A stretch of 64,000 nt of DNA from Oscillatoria sp. SIO1A7 (GCA_010672965.1 JAAHFN010000007.1:203145-267144), one strand, 5' to 3'; shown: positions 18,152 through 26,526, counted from the first letter of the stretch. A program made the numbers and translations. The notes: generated from the letters alone by a model not told the origin.

Positions 18152-18397
18152 TATAGCGGTTCTAAAATTGATGTGAGATGCCTGGGGCCCGCGCATACCA
18201 ATATGAGAATCCCCGTTATATAGCAGAGATTGTCGCTCTTGTTGCTGTCGCCCCTACGTTTCCGAACCCGATCGTTTATTACACTTCAGGACTTACGCAT
18301 TAACGCTATTGACGGGGCAACCACCGGGGGATTGCCCCTACAAAACACCACACCTGGATATTTTGCGTAAGTCCTACACTTATTTGAGAAACGCTAT
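18152..18397. repeat. TATAGCGGTTCTCAAAT-family element interrupted by another element
   Basis: The ends TATAGCGGTTCTAAAATTGATG and AAGTGTAAT-type/ATTTGAGAAACGCTATA match intact copies at 21737-21872 and 32711-32849. The right end is split by the insertion at 18287-18375. The rest of the 18076-19096 gap holds further repeat fragments (an ATATCAAATCCGG half at 18396-18416) and no convincing gene. Confidence 0.75.
18287..18375. mobile_element. 89-bp MITE (AGGACTTACGCA ends) nested in another repeat, with 6-bp duplication
   Basis: The terminal inverted repeats are AGGACTTACGCA and TGCGTAAGTCCT. The flanks ACACTT (18281-18286 and 18376-18381) are direct repeats. Removing the element and one ACACTT restores TTATTACACTTATTTGAGAA, exactly as in uninterrupted copies of the host repeat. 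Confidence 0.85.
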
Positions 18398-19096
18398 ATC
18401 AAATCCGGTTAATTACTCATAAATAGCGTACCGTAGGGGCAGAGGGGAGCGTGCTTGTCCCGATTGGTATGGGGGCAAGGGAGAGGGCGTTGGCGGAGCC
18501 TGCCCTCCCTTGCCCCTATAGCTGTTCTAGCCTGAATCCGTAGTGCCATGCAGCAAGGTTATGGCTCTAGGTCCGCCGAGGCCATAGCAGCAAGGCGGAA
18601 GAAGAATTTTTGCAAAGCCGAAAATACTGAAGACACAATTATAGTAAGCTAGGATCTGGCTGGCTTGTCCTGTCTGTTGCGATAGGACGCTAGCGTGGTA
18701 GTGGATTTTCCTCGCCTCAGCCTCAGATGGCGAACGGGCAATAGGAGCGTCTCAATATATATAGTTCGTCTAAATGAATTGGACAATTTCTGTAGGGTTT
18801 TTCCCTGGAGCGCACCCTAAAGGGGAGAGGGTTGCCATTGCTTGCGCGTCTGGGCTTCTGAGAATAGCCTTTTTGCGCGATCGCACGAATGATTTAGACC
18901 TATTAGACGCACTATATAAAAACGCACTATATATATAGTGTATTTTTTGCAACGCCGTCCGCCACGCTTAGGTTCCCTTACTGCTCTTTGGTCGGCGCGA
19001 GCGTCCCGCCCAATTGAGATGTTCTAGGGCAATTTTGTCCAAGAGCGATCGCCATCGGTCAATCTGTTGAGAAATAATACCCGTGTGGAGTAGGCG

Positions 19097-19630
19097 ATGA
19101 CAAAAGCGCTTTTTATATTGGGCGAACTCGATAACGACGATCTAGACTGGATAAGCCAAAAAAGCAAAAAGAAAATACTAGCCCCGGGCGAAACCCTGAT
19201 TTATGAAGGGCAAACCATCAACGCTCTCTATATTGTTTTACAAGGAACCTTAAGCGTTTCTATCAAGCCCTTGCCCAATAAGGATCTAGCTAAGATATTT
19301 AGCGGCGAAGTGGTGGGAGAAATTTCTTTTATCGATACTCGCCCTCCCTTAGCAACAGTCAAAGCTATTGAGAAGTCTATAGTTTTGGAAATTCCTAGAT
19401 TACAGCTTATCAAAAAACTCCAAGAGCGAGGGTTTGCCGCCCGGTTTTATCGGGGCATATCCCTTTGCCTGTCAGACCGAATGCGCGGTACAGTGCGCCG
19501 CTTGGGATATGGGATGATGGACTCCGAAGAAAAAGGCGATGAAGACGAAGGTGTAAATCCAATCGTACTCAAAAATTGGGATGTAGCTCAGGTAAAGTTT
19601 GATTGGTTGGTGCAAAATACTCTCGATTAA
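19097..19630 (+). CDS. Cyclic nucleotide-binding (cNMP) domain protein without a DNA-binding domain
   Basis: The 177-residue product carries a CRP-type cyclic-nucleotide-binding beta-barrel over about residues 10-125. The pattern is ILAPGETLIYEGQ, ALYIVLQGTLSVS, GEVVGEISFID, then PPLATVKAIEKS, where the phosphate-binding cassette would lie. The usual cassette reads GExxGExxLLxxxxRxAxVxA; here PPLATV replaces the usual R-A-x-V arrangement, so nucleotide binding is uncertain. No helix-turn-helix follows; the C-terminus is about 50 residues with an acidic patch (SEEKGDEDEG). The start has GGAG 6 bases upstream of ATG. The next gene on the same strand starts about 215 bases on. A signalling or adaptor role is inferred. 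Confidence 0.8.
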   Translation: MTKALFILGELDNDDLDWISQKSKKKILAPGETLIYEGQTINALYIVLQGTLSVSIKPLPNKDLAKIFSGEVVGEISFIDTRPPLATVKAIEKSIVLEIPRLQLIKKLQERGFAARFYRGISLCLSDRMRGTVRRLGYGMMDSEEKGDEDEGVNPIVLKNWDVAQVKFDWLVQNTLD

Positions 19631-19706
19631 TCGGCTTATTATCGCTAAAAAACAACGATATGCCCTAGAGAATAAGCATTATTAATGGAGACCAAAGCCA
19701 GAGAAT

Positions 19707-19812
19707 ATTGTCATTTCAAATAAAAATGATACAAGATGTAGGGGCGATTTCGCGAAATCGCCCCTACAATAGGCTATCTTAGCTGGTTAAAACTTAATTG
19801 AAATGACTATAT
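19707..19812. repeat. MITE-like element with a 32-bp perfect palindrome core
   Basis: The outer inverted ends are ATTGTCATTTCAA and TTGAAATGACTAT. The core 19737-19768 is a perfect 32-bp palindrome (TGTAGGGGCGATTTCG and its complement). Confidence 0.75.
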
Positions 19813-19844
19813 GTCAGAAAATATAAAAGCAAAGGAAGCGGGTT

Positions 19845-20438
19845 ATGTATGAAAACATGAAAAACGCTGTAGTGACCGATAAAGAACTACTGGCGCTAAC
19901 TCAGGACGAACTCAATATTGTCAAACAGTATTGCGAAAACGATAAGCCCAGAAATATTCCCCCTCTTCTGAAAATTTTCGACTCGCATCATCAATTGCAA
20001 CTCGTCCCATTAGGCCAGTGGGACGAGTTTGGCAAGTCGGCGAAACGCCGGCAAATTATGACCCAAGTTGGAGCTGAGATTTACAGGCAGTGGGGGTGGG
20101 ATCCATTTCCGGCTGTGATACTGCTGACTACAGAAACTTGGCTCAAAACATTCGACCCCGACTCCGTTCCCGAGAAAATCAGAATGCCAAGCGATTATCC
20201 AGATGCGATCGACTCAATTATGGTGCAAACTCTTACTCTAGCCAGAGCTTCTCTTTTAGAAAAGGAACCAAAGCCTCGCTCTAGCATGGCTATTTTTGAA
20301 ATTAAACGCCGCAAGCCCTACATCCTGCTGGAGCAAATGGTGGAACCGACTCTTTGTAAAGCGGGTCCGGGTATGACCGAGCTGCTCAACCACTTTTATC
20401 TCGGCTGGTTTCAAGAGAGCATGAGGGATCAAAACTGA
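19845..20438 (+). CDS. Uncharacterised 197-residue protein
   Basis: I do not recognise the family. The protein is soluble, with no signal peptide or membrane segment. It is rich in aromatic and charged residues, with a central IYRQWGWDPFPAVILL and a C-terminal NHFYLGWFQESM. The start has AAGGAAG 6 bases before the ATG at 19845; ATG 19857 is an alternative. Codon use looks like its neighbours and it contains a GCGATCGACT stretch, so it is likely real. It follows the cNMP-binding gene on the same strand but is separated from it by a mobile repeat, so co-transcription is doubtful. The nearest downstream signal is an AT-rich hairpin at 20468-20509. Confidence 0.7.
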   Translation: MYENMKNAVVTDKELLALTQDELNIVKQYCENDKPRNIPPLLKIFDSHHQLQLVPLGQWDEFGKSAKRRQIMTQVGAEIYRQWGWDPFPAVILLTTETWLKTFDPDSVPEKIRMPSDYPDAIDSIMVQTLTLARASLLEKEPKPRSSMAIFEIKRRKPYILLEQMVEPTLCKAGPGMTELLNHFYLGWFQESMRDQN

Positions 20439-20467
20439 GTGGCATAAATGGTAATTAGTCAGATTAT

Positions 20468-20509
20468 CTATATATAGAGTTTTAAATTATTAAAAAACTC
20501 TATATATAG
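20468..20509 (+). terminator. AT-rich 16-bp hairpin
   Basis: Arms 20468-20483 (CTATATATAGAGTTTT) and 20494-20509 are perfectly complementary with a 10-base loop. It lies 30 bases after the preceding gene but lacks a T-run, so termination is only possible, not clear. Confidence 0.4.
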
Positions 20510-20525
20510 GTTATAGAGTGGTAAA

Positions 20526-20663
20526 ATGGGTAATTCCCGTTCTATCATAGGCAAGCCCCGTGCTGGAATAGACCTTAATTTTATGTCAAGAATTCCAGAT
20601 AAAAAAGTTCGTATAGGGGTTGACATTTCGAGCGAAAACTGTAAGCTTGAATACATAAGCTAA
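20526..20663 (+). CDS. Possible small protein, 45 residues
   Basis: ATG at 20526 opens a frame of 45 codons ending TAA at 20661-20663. The product reads like normal protein (KPRAGIDLNFMSRIPDKK, then RIGVDISSENC), with mixed charge and hydrophobicity. The upstream site is weak (GAGTGG). It may be a real small gene or a surviving fragment of a larger gene. The family is unknown. Confidence 0.3.
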   Translation: MGNSRSIIGKPRAGIDLNFMSRIPDKKVRIGVDISSENCKLEYIS

Positions 20664-20774
20664 ATCGTTCATCTCTCGATCGCCCAAAACTAAACGCAAA
20701 AACAAGGGCACAGAGACGGAAGTAGGGGGGTCATCCCGAAGGAACGCGCCGCATCTTAGTATGAGGTAGTTATC

Positions 20775-20993
20775 ATGTTCGTGGCCTTACTGACAACTTT
20801 GTCCATCGCTTCCGTAGCTTATTGTCTCGTCGTTACCACCAGAGAAGAGATTGTAAGAGTAGCGGCGGCTTGCACCGCGTCTATCTGTCTGTTGCTAAGT
20901 ATCATTTTCGCTCCTGTTTTTATCCAAGCGATCGCAGTCGTGGCTCTAGTTATGATGAAAGGTCAGTTTCTAGAATCAGGTCAAGAGTATTAA
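20775..20993 (+). CDS. Small membrane protein, 72 residues
   Basis: Nearly the whole protein is hydrophobic and forms two probable membrane helices: about residues 2-20 (LLTTLSIASVAYCLVV) and about 28-60 (AAACTASICLLLSIIFAP...). A short TREEI loop joins them and the tail GQFLESGQEY is polar. GAGGTAG lies 6 bases before the ATG, and the codon choice includes a HIP1-like GCGATCGC. The family is not recognised and function is unknown. The gene stands alone between repeat-rich gaps. Confidence 0.6.
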   Translation: MFVALLTTLSIASVAYCLVVTTREEIVRVAAACTASICLLLSIIFAPVFIQAIAVVALVMMKGQFLESGQEY

Positions 20994-21090
20994 AGCTTGG
21001 CACGGGAGCAAAGCGAGGGGCAGAAAAAACTGGCGAATCGCCTATTGCTTACTGCTATTAGAGACTTGCGCAGAAGTAAAGTACCAGCGG

Positions 21091-21259
21091 AGAAACCCGG
21101 TTTTTAAAACAATACCAACGTCTATTTCCCGTAGGTTGGGTTGAACGGAGTGAAACGAACACGAAGATGTTGGGTTTCGTACCTCAACCCAACCTACGAG
21201 TCTACGAGTCAAGCCATTTTTGGTTTTGGCGAAGGTATTGTCAAAAAAACCGGGTTTCT
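21091..21259. repeat. Inverted-repeat element, AGAAACCCGG ends, with a nested GTAGGTTGGG pair
   Basis: The ends AGAAACCCGGTTTTT...AATACC and GGTATTG...AAAACCGGGTTTCT are inverted copies. Inside is a second inverted pair, GTAGGTTGGGTTGA and TCAACCCAACCTAC, suggesting one element in another. Confidence 0.65.
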
Positions 21260-21299
21260 GAGATTTCTGAGTGCCTAGATGCTTCTATTCTTGGCCGTT

Positions 21300-21692
21300 C
21301 TATTTTACGAATTTCAGAGCTACAGAATTCATGCAATAGCGTTGGCCAGTTGGTCTAGGACCGTCGTTGAAAACGTGACCGAGATGAGCATCGCAGACAG
21401 CACAAAGGACTTCGGTTCTGACCATCAATAGGCTGCGGTCCTGTTTTTCCATAAGATTCTCTTTCTTAATGGGCGCCCAGAAAGAAGGCCAGCCGGTCCC
21501 CGAGTCGTACTTGGTTTCCGAACTAAACAAGTCCGCATCGCAGCAGATACATTTATAAGTTCCAGCCTCTTTATTGTCGTGATATTCTCCGGTAAAAGCT
21601 CTTTCGGTTCCGTGCTTTCTAGTGACGCGGAATTGCTCTGGCGTCAGTTGCTCTTTCCACTCCGCTTCCGTCTTCTGGACTTTCTGTATCAT
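21300..21692 (-). CDS. msrB: Peptide-methionine (R)-S-oxide reductase
   Basis: This cytoplasmic repair enzyme reduces the R epimer of methionine sulfoxide in proteins. The product is 130 residues, the usual size for a stand-alone MsrB. It shows the zinc site as two CxxC pairs (C48/C51 and C97/C100), the substrate-pocket motif SGTGWPSFW, the [10 protein letters not shown] segment and the catalytic cysteine C120 in RYCMNS. The start at 21692 has AGGAG 6 bases upstream; the open frame runs 27 codons further upstream, but that part is not MsrB-like. The gene is flanked by mobile repeats and does not appear to be in an operon. Confidence 0.95.
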   Translation of the reverse strand: MIQKVQKTEAEWKEQLTPEQFRVTRKHGTERAFTGEYHDNKEAGTYKCICCDADLFSSETKYDSGTGWPSFWAPIKKENLMEKQDRSLLMVRTEVLCAVCDAHLGHVFNDGPRPTGQRYCMNSVALKFVK

Positions 21693-21736
21693 AGTTGCTC
21701 CTGGATTTAAGTTTGGCCGCGTCTGCGCGAGCTGGT

Positions 21737-21872
21737 GATAAGCGGTTCTCAAATTGATGTGAGGGCGAAGCAACGAGAGTACGAGAGGTTGCCGTTCTAT
21801 AGCCGAGATGGTCGCTCGCGATGCTGTCGCCCCTACGGGATGTAAATTACACTTATTTGAGAAACGCTATAA
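21737..21872. repeat. Intact TATAGCG(G/T)TTCTCAAAT-family element
   Basis: The left end GCGGTTCTCAAATTGATG and the right end CACTTATTTGAGAAACGC are near-inverted copies with about 90 bases of GC-rich interior. It serves as the uninterrupted comparison for 18152-18397. Confidence 0.7.
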
Positions 21873-22162
21873 GCGTACCCAATAGCAACCAAGCTTGGTT
21901 TCAAGCTCTTCGGGGCTTACTAAGAATTATTTTTACTCTTATTTAAAGTTTATGCGCCCATCTGCATAATTCGGTTTTGCCCACCTTTGTCAGCAAACAA
22001 GCGATCGCTCTTGCTTGACTTGCCAGGAGATTAGGCGATCGGCGATCGCTACCCACAAACTATGCTAATCTTACGAGACTCGGTTTCTTTAACAAACTGT
22101 TCTTTTGCTCTGCAATCTTGCAATAACATATTTATAACTATTAGATTGACACAAGGTAGAAA

Positions 22163-22608
22163 ATGTCCAGAAACCTGACAGCCTCGGAAATTAAAGAACT
22201 GAAACAGACATTCGATTTGTTCGATAGTGATGGCAATGGCTCGCTATCGCACGATGACATAGCTAATGTGCTGCGCTCCTTGGGGATGAATATAAATGAC
22301 GAAGATTTAGAGTCTATCTTCGTTAGCATAGCTAAAAACTCAAGCAACGCTATTGATTTTAGTTCGTTTCGCAATGGATGGCAGATAAAGTAGATCTAAA
22401 CTAGAAAAACAACTTATTAGATATTTTTAATTTAATCGATGCGGATAGCAGTGGCACTATCTCAACAGAAGAAATACGATCATTGCTGAACGCCTTGAAT
22501 ATTGACTTGCTTGACAAAGAAGTCGAGGCGATGGTACAGAATTACGATCTAGATGGAGATGGTTTCATTGATTACGATGAATTTGTTAAAAGCGCTGTCA
22601 GATGTTGA
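22163..22608 (+). pseudogene. Broken calmodulin-like EF-hand gene
   Basis: The first frame (22163-22393, 76 codons) encodes one canonical EF-hand (DSDGNGSLSHDD) and a degenerate second one (AKNSSNAIDFSSF). The continuation, in another frame (open 22405-22608), encodes two further canonical EF-hands (DADSSGTISTEE and DLDGDGFIDYDE) and ends at TGA 22606-22608. Joined, they would give a calcium-binding protein of about 148 residues with the four-EF-hand calmodulin layout. Two lesions separate the halves: a frameshift near 22375-22390 and an in-frame TAG at 22402-22404. The second half lacks a good start of its own. The N-terminal half might still be made as a short EF-hand protein. A sequencing error could explain the frameshift but not easily both lesions. 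Confidence 0.75.
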
Positions 22609-22703
22609 TGCAACGTCAAGCAAAGCGTGCAAGGGGTAACAGCTTACGATTGGTGGCGTAAAGCCGTGAACGGTTAATTATGGTTGATTAACCGGATTTG
22701 ATA

Positions 22704-22955
22704 TTACTTCCGATTCCCCTCCTGGAAGGGGTAGGGGTGGGTTAGCGCGTTTGGTCTCTTACAGATAATTTTTCAAAAACGAATAGTCCCTCCCAGGAGG
22801 GGAACTCGTCGCTTCCCAAAGAGGAACTTACTTCCGATTCCCCTCCTGGGAGGGGTAGGGGTGGGTTAGCGCGTTGGGTCTCTTACAGATAATTTTTCAA
22901 AAACGAATAGTCCCTGCCTTCTGGGAGGAGAACTCGTCGATTCCCAACGAGCGGT
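22704..22955. repeat. 124-bp imperfect tandem duplication
   Basis: TTACTTCCGATTCCCCTCCT... starts at 22704 and again at 22828, with near-identical sequence for about 110 bases. Each unit is itself an inverted-repeat element (CCCCTCCTGGGAGGGG with CCCAGGAGGGGA). An ATATCAAATCCGG-family half-copy abuts the left side (22686-22703). Confidence 0.8.
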
Positions 22956-22981
22956 ACTTTCTTTCCCAGAAATCACTTTAA

Positions 22982-23593
22982 TTAGGGCTGGCTATTTTTA
23001 ATCCCGATATGCCCGGGTTGAGCCTTGACTCGTTCGAGCCAAGCCCGCACCGCCGGAAATCCGCTCAGGTCAAATCCCCCTTCCTCTGCTACATGGGTGT
23101 AAGCAAATAAACCAATATCGGCGATAGTATAGCGCTCTGCTACAAAAAACTGCTGTTGCTTCAAGTGGTTTTCCATTACTTCTAGAGCTGCATAACCCGG
23201 TTGGCGTTTTTGCGCGATCGCCTCCCGATATTCATCGGCCTTGCCCAGAATAGAAATCCAATATCGCGATGTAGCAATATAAGGTTCGTGGCTGTATTGC
23301 TCGAAAAATAACCATTGCAGCACTTGAGTTTGTTGCCAATAATTGCTCGGCCAAAATTCAGTATCTTGGCTCAGATAAAAAAGAATGGCATTAGACTCGG
23401 CTATAAATCGGCCGTCCTCCGTTGCCAACAGCGGAACCCGACCGTTAGGATTTTTAGCTAAAAATTCTGGAGTTCGGCTTTCACCTTTGAGAATATTAAT
23501 GTCTATCCTTTGATAGGGTATGCCTAGTTGGTGCAAGAGCAAGCGAATTTTGTAGCAATTTCCCGAGGGTAAAAAATCATACAAGTGCAGCAT
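22982..23593 (-). CDS. Glutathione S-transferase family protein
   Basis: The predicted cytosolic protein of 203 residues has a thioredoxin-like N-domain (about 1-80) and an all-helical C-domain (about 88-200). The N-domain shows LYDFLPSGNCYKIRLLL with the serine/cysteine region at the active-site position, PNGRVPLL with the cis-proline, and ESNAILFYLS, the glutathione-binding ES motif. The C-domain has YTIADIGLFAYTHVAEEGG, the conserved N-capping and buried aspartate region. These proteins conjugate or reduce electrophiles using glutathione; the substrate cannot be inferred. The gene lies 81 bases downstream of the histidine kinase with a mobile-repeat fragment between, so linkage to that operon is doubtful. 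Confidence 0.88.
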   Translation of the reverse strand: MLHLYDFLPSGNCYKIRLLLHQLGIPYQRIDINILKGESRTPEFLAKNPNGRVPLLATEDGRFIAESNAILFYLSQDTEFWPSNYWQQTQVLQWLFFEQYSHEPYIATSRYWISILGKADEYREAIAQKRQPGYAALEVMENHLKQQQFFVAERYTIADIGLFAYTHVAEEGGFDLSGFPAVRAWLERVKAQPGHIGIKNSQP

Positions 23594-23630
23594 TATTTAT
23601 TTCGATCGCAATGTTTGCAATATTTTCAAT

Positions 23631-23663
23631 ATATAGCGTTTCTCAAATAAGTGTAATGAACGA
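23631..23663. repeat. Half of a TATAGCGTTTCTCAAAT-family repeat
   Basis: It contains TATAGCGTTTCTCAAATAAG followed by TGTAATGAACGA, matching the end of the elements at 32407 and 32849. It sits between the GST and kinase genes. Confidence 0.65.
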
Positions 23664-23674
23664 CAGCAACCCTT

Positions 23675-25594
23675 TTAATCCCGAGTTTTTTCTGGGTGCC
23701 GAAGCGGAATCTCGATCGCGAATTCCGTTCCTTGCCCCGGCTCCGAACAACAGTTAAGCCACCCGCCATGTTGTTCTACTATAATTTGATAGCTAATCGA
23801 CAACCCCAAGCCAGTACCTTTACCCACGGGTTTAGTCGTAAAAAACGGGTCAAATAGCTTAGATATTACCTCCTCGGACATCCCCGAGCCATTGTCGGCA
23901 ATTCTTATAGCTATCCAATCATCAGCGATCGCCTCAGTACGAATGCGGATAGTAGGGAATTGGGAATGGGGCATTGGGCATTGGGCATTGGGCATAGTTT
24001 TGAGTTTTGATTTCTTAGTTTTGAGTTTAGTTATTAGCTTGGTTTTAGTAGCTTGGTATTCGGCAGTTTCTTCTGCCAAATCTCCCACAGTCGGATTCCC
24101 AATTTCTAATTTCCCATTCCCAATTTTTAATTTCCCATTCCCCATTCCCCATTTTTCATTGCCAATTGCCAACTTACCATCTTTATCTTCCAGAGCATCA
24201 ATCGCATTAGCCAGGATATTCATTAAAACTTGGTTGAGCTGGCCGGGGTAGCATTCTACTAAAGGCAATTGACCATATTCCCTGATTACTTCTATCGCCG
24301 GACGATTTGGCTGAGCTTTAAGCCTAGTTTGTAAAATCATCAGGGTACTGTCGATACCTTCATGGATATTTACTTGTTTATACTTTGCTTCATCCAGGCG
24401 GGAGAAATTGCGCAAGTTAAGAACAATTTCCCGGATGCGATCGCTGCCCGCTTTCATCGAATTAAGTAGTTTTGGTAAATCTTCTATTACAAAATCTAAA
24501 TCTATAATTTCTATTTTATCCAGAATGTCTGGTTCGGGGTTGGGATATGTACTTTGGTATATTTGAATCAGATCTATTAAATCTTCTATGTATTCTCTAG
24601 CCGGTGCGATGTTACCATAAATAAAACTAACTGGATTATTAATTTCGTGGGCTATGCCAGCAACTAACTGACCCAAGCTAGACATTTTTTCAGCCTGAAT
24701 CAGTTGCGCTTGTGTTTGCGTCAACTCTTCCAAAGCTTGCTGGAGTTTTGCTTGAGCTAAGGCGCGATCGCGAATCTCCTTTTCTAGATTTTGGTTCGTC
24801 TCCGTTAGCTCTGAGGTTCGCTCGCGCACTTTTTCCTCTAGAACGCTATAGGAGGCAGATAGCTCTTCGGCCATTTTGTTAAACTTGCGAGCCAATTCTT
24901 CTATTTCATCGCCAGTCTCGATATTTAAACGATAGTCGAGATTGCCGCCACCAATAGTGGCTGCACCCATTTGCAGCTTTCTAATCGAGCGGCTTGCTGG
25001 CAACATAATCAGCATAAACTGAGCCATAAAAAATAAAAAAACAAGCCCTACTATCGCGACTTCTATCGCCAGCTTAGTATTACGAAATTTAATAGACTTG
25101 AGCTTGGCTATTTCTCGTTCTTGTTCGGCGACTTCTGCCACATAATCTAAATAGAATTCGATATCGTTTCTAAAAGAATTTATGGCTCGCACGTCTTGCT
25201 GGAGCTGGGGCAAGCTAGAAGAGGCATCGGTTAGTCCGGCTGCTAAGCGATCGAGCTTGTCGTGGCGGCTACGAGTAACCGCTAGTTCGGGCATCTCTGG
25301 CACCAGGCGCTCTAGCTCGTCGAGACCCAGCAGAAAGTTAGATTTAGCTTTTTGGTATTTGGCCATATCTGAGGCCGTCCGATTCAACAATAGAAAATGT
25401 TTCAGGGCTACAACTTCATCTCGTAAAGAGACTTCCAGATTTAGAACAGTAGCGATCGCGCGTTCTGTTCTTTGGCTAGAATTTTCCACAGACTGCTGCG
25501 CCCGCTCCAGCCAGATCCTACTGCCAGCTACCAGAGCAATAATCGAAACAAGGACAAGACCAGAAGAGCCTAGAAACTTGGTAGTAATTTTCAT
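23675..25594 (-). CDS. Sensor histidine kinase (HAMP) paired with a PhnD-like binding protein
   Basis: The 639-residue membrane kinase starts with a hydrophobic helix (about 8-25), followed by a periplasmic helical sensor of about 140 residues, a second membrane helix (about 173-198) and a HAMP linker (about 199-250). A coiled coil leads to the phospho-acceptor histidine 316 in AHEINNP. The ATPase domain has QVLMNILANAIDALED (N box), RIADNGSGMS (G1), FDPFFTTKP (F box) and GKGTGLGLS (G2). Between the N and G1 boxes an insert of about 77 residues (about 470-546) is translated from heptamer repeats. The kinase starts 5 bases after the stop of the upstream PhnD-like gene, so the two are almost certainly co-transcribed. 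No response regulator is adjacent. Confidence 0.9.
   Translation of the reverse strand: MKITTKFLGSSGLVLVSIIALVAGSRIWLERAQQSVENSSQRTERAIATVLNLEVSLRDEVVALKHFLLLNRTASDMAKYQKAKSNFLLGLDELERLVPEMPELAVTRSRHDKLDRLAAGLTDASSSLPQLQQDVRAINSFRNDIEFYLDYVAEVAEQEREIAKLKSIKFRNTKLAIEVAIVGLVFLFFMAQFMLIMLPASRSIRKLQMGAATIGGGNLDYRLNIETGDEIEELARKFNKMAEELSASYSVLEEKVRERTSELTETNQNLEKEIRDRALAQAKLQQALEELTQTQAQLIQAEKMSSLGQLVAGIAHEINNPVSFIYGNIAPAREYIEDLIDLIQIYQSTYPNPEPDILDKIEIIDLDFVIEDLPKLLNSMKAGSDRIREIVLNLRNFSRLDEAKYKQVNIHEGIDSTLMILQTRLKAQPNRPAIEVIREYGQLPLVECYPGQLNQVLMNILANAIDALEDKDGKLAIGNEKWGMGNGKLKIGNGKLEIGNPTVGDLAEETAEYQATKTKLITKLKTKKSKLKTMPNAQCPMPHSQFPTIRIRTEAIADDWIAIRIADNGSGMSEEVISKLFDPFFTTKPVGKGTGLGLSISYQIIVEQHGGWLNCCSEPGQGTEFAIEIPLRHPEKTRD
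23954..24186. repeat. Heptamer-type repeats inside the kinase ATPase domain
   Basis: The plus strand carries CATTGGG/GGGAATT units, GTTTTGAGTTT units and CCCATTC/CCCCATT units. On the coding strand they are read without a stop as IGNGKLEIGN and NAQCPMPHSQFP. They separate conserved blocks NAIDALED and TIRIRTEAIADDW. Confidence 0.85.
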
Positions 25595-25599
25595 ATTAT

Positions 25600-26526
25600 T
25601 TACTTAGAGTCCAGTTTCATAAGCTCTTGCAACTGCCTTATAATTTCGTAATCTTCGTCCCCCACTAAAGTATAGCCATCTGACTGGCTACCGCTTACAT
25701 CTACTACTACAGATGGGGCATCGATCAATGCTTTTTTTAAGGCGAATTTAAACTGGGAAGAGAGCCTGCTGGATATGACGATAGGGCTATTGGGAATGGG
25801 GTCTGACTCCCAGATAACTTTGTAGCCTTCGGGAGGTAGCAGCCCAGAGTCTCTGGCGCGATCGAGCGTTGCCTTATCAATAGCGATCGCATCTACCTTT
25901 CCAGCAACGAGGGCGGCAGTATTTTTGTCGTGGCTGCCTGCATAAGCTATAGCTGCAAAATCTCGCTCCGCAACTAGCCCTATTTTTTTGAATTCACCTG
26001 AAGGCACCAAGTAGCCAGAAGTAGAAGATTGACTCACAAAGCCAAAGCGCTTATCTTTTAAATCCTCAACTTTGTTAATGCCGCTATCGGTCTGAACTAC
26101 AATCGTGCTAGAGTACCAAGGTCGGCCGGTACTCTTTTCTATATGAGCTACGATTGGTTCCAGTTGGGGATTGCGTTCTTTGGCCTTAACATAGGTAAAT
26201 GGCCCTAGGTAAGCCATTTGCACCTTCTCCTCCACCAACAAGTCAACTGAAGTATCGTAGTCCTTAGTAATCTGGATATTGACAGGAACCTTTAAGGCTT
26301 CTTGAAGATAATCGGCAAGGATCTCAATCTTGGCTTCGTGTTTTCCAGAACTTTGCCAAGGAATAACGGCAATATTGAGAACTTCAATTTTCTCTGAATC
26401 GTTAGCCTCACTTGGCTTGGGACGTATACTGGAGCCTTCTGATTCCAAAGGATTTGGTGGCGTCGGAGCGCAAGCCACGCCCAAGATCGTACCTGCCAAA
26501 GCTATAGCTACAATTGACCTTAACAT
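25600..26526 (-). CDS. PhnD-like periplasmic binding lipoprotein, probable sensor input
   Basis: The 308-residue product belongs to the phosphonate/phosphite-type (PhnD) solute-binding family. After a hydrophobic signal ending LGVAC (cysteine 19; the lipobox is not ideal), motifs include AVIPWQSSGKHEAKIEILADYL, AYLGPFTYVKAKE, DLKDKRFGFVSQSSTSGYLVPS and AGSHDKNTAALVAGKVDAIAID. These are typical of the two-lobed fold. The start at 26526 is chosen because it gives the signal peptide; the open frame extends 71 codons upstream into a mobile repeat. There is no permease or ATPase gene beside it; instead the histidine kinase begins 5 bases after its stop. This suggests the protein presents a ligand to the kinase rather than feeding a transporter. 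The ligand is unknown. Confidence 0.88.
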   Translation of the reverse strand: MLRSIVAIALAGTILGVACAPTPPNPLESEGSSIRPKPSEANDSEKIEVLNIAVIPWQSSGKHEAKIEILADYLQEALKVPVNIQITKDYDTSVDLLVEEKVQMAYLGPFTYVKAKERNPQLEPIVAHIEKSTGRPWYSSTIVVQTDSGINKVEDLKDKRFGFVSQSSTSGYLVPSGEFKKIGLVAERDFAAIAYAGSHDKNTAALVAGKVDAIAIDKATLDRARDSGLLPPEGYKVIWESDPIPNSPIVISSRLSSQFKFALKKALIDAPSVVVDVSGSQSDGYTLVGDEDYEIIRQLQELMKLDSK

